64,000 nt of DNA from Acridotheres tristis (taxonomy: Eukaryota; Chordata; Aves; Passeriformes; Sturnidae). The notes beneath the pieces are model-generated. The model did no database searches and was not told where the DNA came from. It was given only the letters and a program-made list of their open reading frames with translations. Positions 62,253 through 64,000 of the stretch are shown here, piece by piece. Each line of letters begins with the position of its first letter. The first letter of the stretch is position 1. The translations under genes and the position numbers were made by a program. The DNA is taken from NCBI GenBank assembly GCA_037013685.1, contig CM072885.1, positions 24,295,263-24,359,262 of the forward strand, given 5' to 3'.

Positions 62253-62737
62253 CCCACAAAAAATGCATTTCAGAATCACCTTCACTGTGCACAACCCATA
62301 TGTGTTATGTTTCTTCCCTGAAAAAAATACAAGTGGTCTATTATTAGCAAAGGTAGCAGCAGAGCTGGGAGAGGAGCACTGGCAGGACTGGAGAAGGCAG
62401 TGTGTAGCTGAACACATTTGCTTGCTCTTCAGTGAGCCTGGCCAGGACTTGTACAGCTTTTGGGACTAGCAGCCTGAAGGCTCCCCAAAGTTGCAACAAC
62501 AAAGCTGTTCTGTGCTTATTTAAGCAAAACTCTTCCTCTGAGGCAGAGTCTGAGAGCTCCCCATGGGAAACTTATTTACACATTTTTGAGTGATACCTCA
62601 CTTGGTTATGCAAACACTCATCAGGACTGTCAATCCTGGAGCTAGTCTAAATATGTGATCTTTCCATGGTTTCTTAGCTTCTTCCCAGTTACAGGCAGAG
62701 AAAAATTCCAACCAATAAACGCTTTTAAATGCAAGGG

Positions 62738-62763
62738 TTTTTTTTTGTTTTTTTTTTTTTTTT
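62738..62763. repeat. Poly-T tract with one G interruption
   Basis: Nearly 26 bases of T are broken by a single G. On the minus strand it reads as a poly-A tail-like stretch, but no retroposed sequence is recognised upstream of it on that strand. Confidence 0.8.
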
Positions 62764-64000
62764 GCTGCTGAAGGAGAAAGACGAGCAAGATGAGCCTTAA
62801 GTTTTCATCCATCTGGTGGTGAAGTTTGTGACTGTTTTTAGCTCTTGGACCACAGACCATAGGCTTTGAAGACTTGCAGGCCCACACAGCTCTCTCTTTG
62901 AAAACTGAAGAGAAAAAAAATAAGTTCTTTCTCCTAGCTAACAAGGCTGTTTTGGGTCATTGAAGCAGGGAAAATCTAGAAGAGCAAAAATCTAGCTGAG
63001 TTAAGGTTTGGGGAATCAATTGAGATACTTTTAATATCGAGTGGTATGGAATGGAAAGCCAATGTATCCTTTAAAGCACAGGACTCAGATGTTACAGGAA
63101 ACACATGTACTGGACATCTGTGCCACACATACCTTAAGTTGCATTGGGCTGGGGGACTGACACAAAAGTCTAGGATTTATAGGAGAGGAGATGCATGGGG
63201 CAAGAGAGCAGTCGTGGGAGTTTATCAGCAGCAGTATCGTGAGAAATGCACTTCTGGGATAAGCACAGGACCAAGCTCTCCCCGCCCCCCACCTTTGCAG
63301 GAGCAAATTTTTAACAAAATTCTATTTTCTTTTGTGACTAAAACGGAAACCTGGACAGCTGTGATTCAGATGCTGGCTCAGAGACAGGGTTCACAGCCAT
63401 GAGTGCTGTGGTTCCCAGTGCTGCAGCAGCACAGAGTGTCTGGCCACAGCAAGGACAGGCAGTAACTGCACAACACCACGAGAGCGCACCAGCTGCTGCT
63501 GTGTGCACATATGAGGTTTCTGGGGTAGAGTTCTTCTGATGAAAACCTTCAGTAGCTCTAAACTGCTGAAGGGGTTACACAGACGCTCTGTGGTGCTGTG
63601 CAAACACCCCTATGGACCTTGCTGGTAGTGTTTTCCGGTGGAAGCAGATTTCCTCTTGTACTGCAGAGCACAGGTGGAGAACAAGGAGCCCTGCACGAAG
63701 CCATTAGCATTCAGAGCTGAGCCCTACACTGCTCTGCAGTTCAGGGAAGGTCACACACCTCTCATGTTGCTGATGACTCGTTTTCCACAGGGATGCCGCT
63801 GTTGATGAATTACTCAGTACCACTGTCCAAACCCTTAGGCTGGATCTCCCTAGTCTGGGGCTGTTTCTCTCCCCGTGACTGTGCAGCCCCTGGGACCTAG
63901 GGCTGGGAAGCTGAAGGAGTGATCAGATTACTGCAAGGCAAGGCAGGGGAGAGCAGGTGGAATTGCAAACAGGCACAGGGAGGAGGCAGAAAGACCTGAG

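Larger units (their letters stand above)
57181..64000. other. Unique non-coding DNA
   Basis: No gene, RNA or confident transposon is recognised in this 6.8 kb. Simple repeats are listed separately. The part after 63 kb is less AT-rich and has overlapping frames on both strands, the longest about 118 codons, none with a conserved motif. The window ends without a boundary feature. Confidence 0.7.

Noticed and set aside
63100..64000. Less AT-rich end of the window as a possible CpG island or promoter
   Set aside because: CpG dinucleotides remain sparse by eye and no core promoter arrangement is evident.
1..64000. CRISPR arrays, operons or phage-like modules
   Set aside because: No regularly spaced direct repeats with unique spacers and no dense run of long open frames exist; the sequence is vertebrate in character.

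Overview
This window reads as non-coding vertebrate DNA, almost certainly from a bird. The best evidence is its repeats: several 3' ends of CR1 LINEs carrying the typical avian tail (gattctatga-type octamers at 23424-23635, 25258-25324 and 55898-55981), a degraded internal CR1 reverse-transcriptase segment (56280-57180), and a minus-strand solo LTR that I recognise as an avian ERVL-class (ERV3) element (33187-33558). The DNA is AT-rich by eye and poor in CpG. It has long stretches of unique sequence with few repeats, as expected of an avian gene desert or a very large intron. A neoavian or passerine bird is plausible, but I cannot fix the species.

I found no protein-coding gene, rRNA, tRNA, CRISPR array or bacterial-type operon. 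Open frames are short (mostly 60-160 codons), lie in all frames, overlap each other and show no family motif. The longest ones are explained by the tetranucleotide repeat (FLPS/KEGR translations) or by an assembly gap read through as X.

Layout: 1-16940 is unique non-coding DNA with small simple repeats, one possible degraded CR1 scrap (1398-1463) and one exon-like stretch (7112-7250). At 16941-17205 lies a long TTCC microsatellite with 62 perfect units. From 17206 to 33186 there are three CR1 3' fragments in otherwise unique AT-rich DNA. The ERVL solo LTR is at 33187-33558. From 33559 to 50490 the DNA is unique with simple repeats and a 100-N assembly gap at 42031-42130. At 50496-50669 is an anomalous island of G and T homopolymers. 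From 50690 to 57180 lie an old antisense CR1, a young CR1 tail and the CR1 reverse-transcriptase relic. The rest (57181-64000) is unique DNA with a CATATG repeat and poly-T tracts.

There is no gene network to describe. The notable content is repeat history (CR1 copies of different age, and an LTR that may have lost its provirus by recombination) plus a few sequences with unusual DNA-structure potential: the triplex-prone TTCC tract, the G-quadruplex-prone island, the self-complementary CATATG array and a 10-bp perfect hairpin. No previously undescribed system is visible. All repeat identifications rest on recall of family sequences, not on a search.
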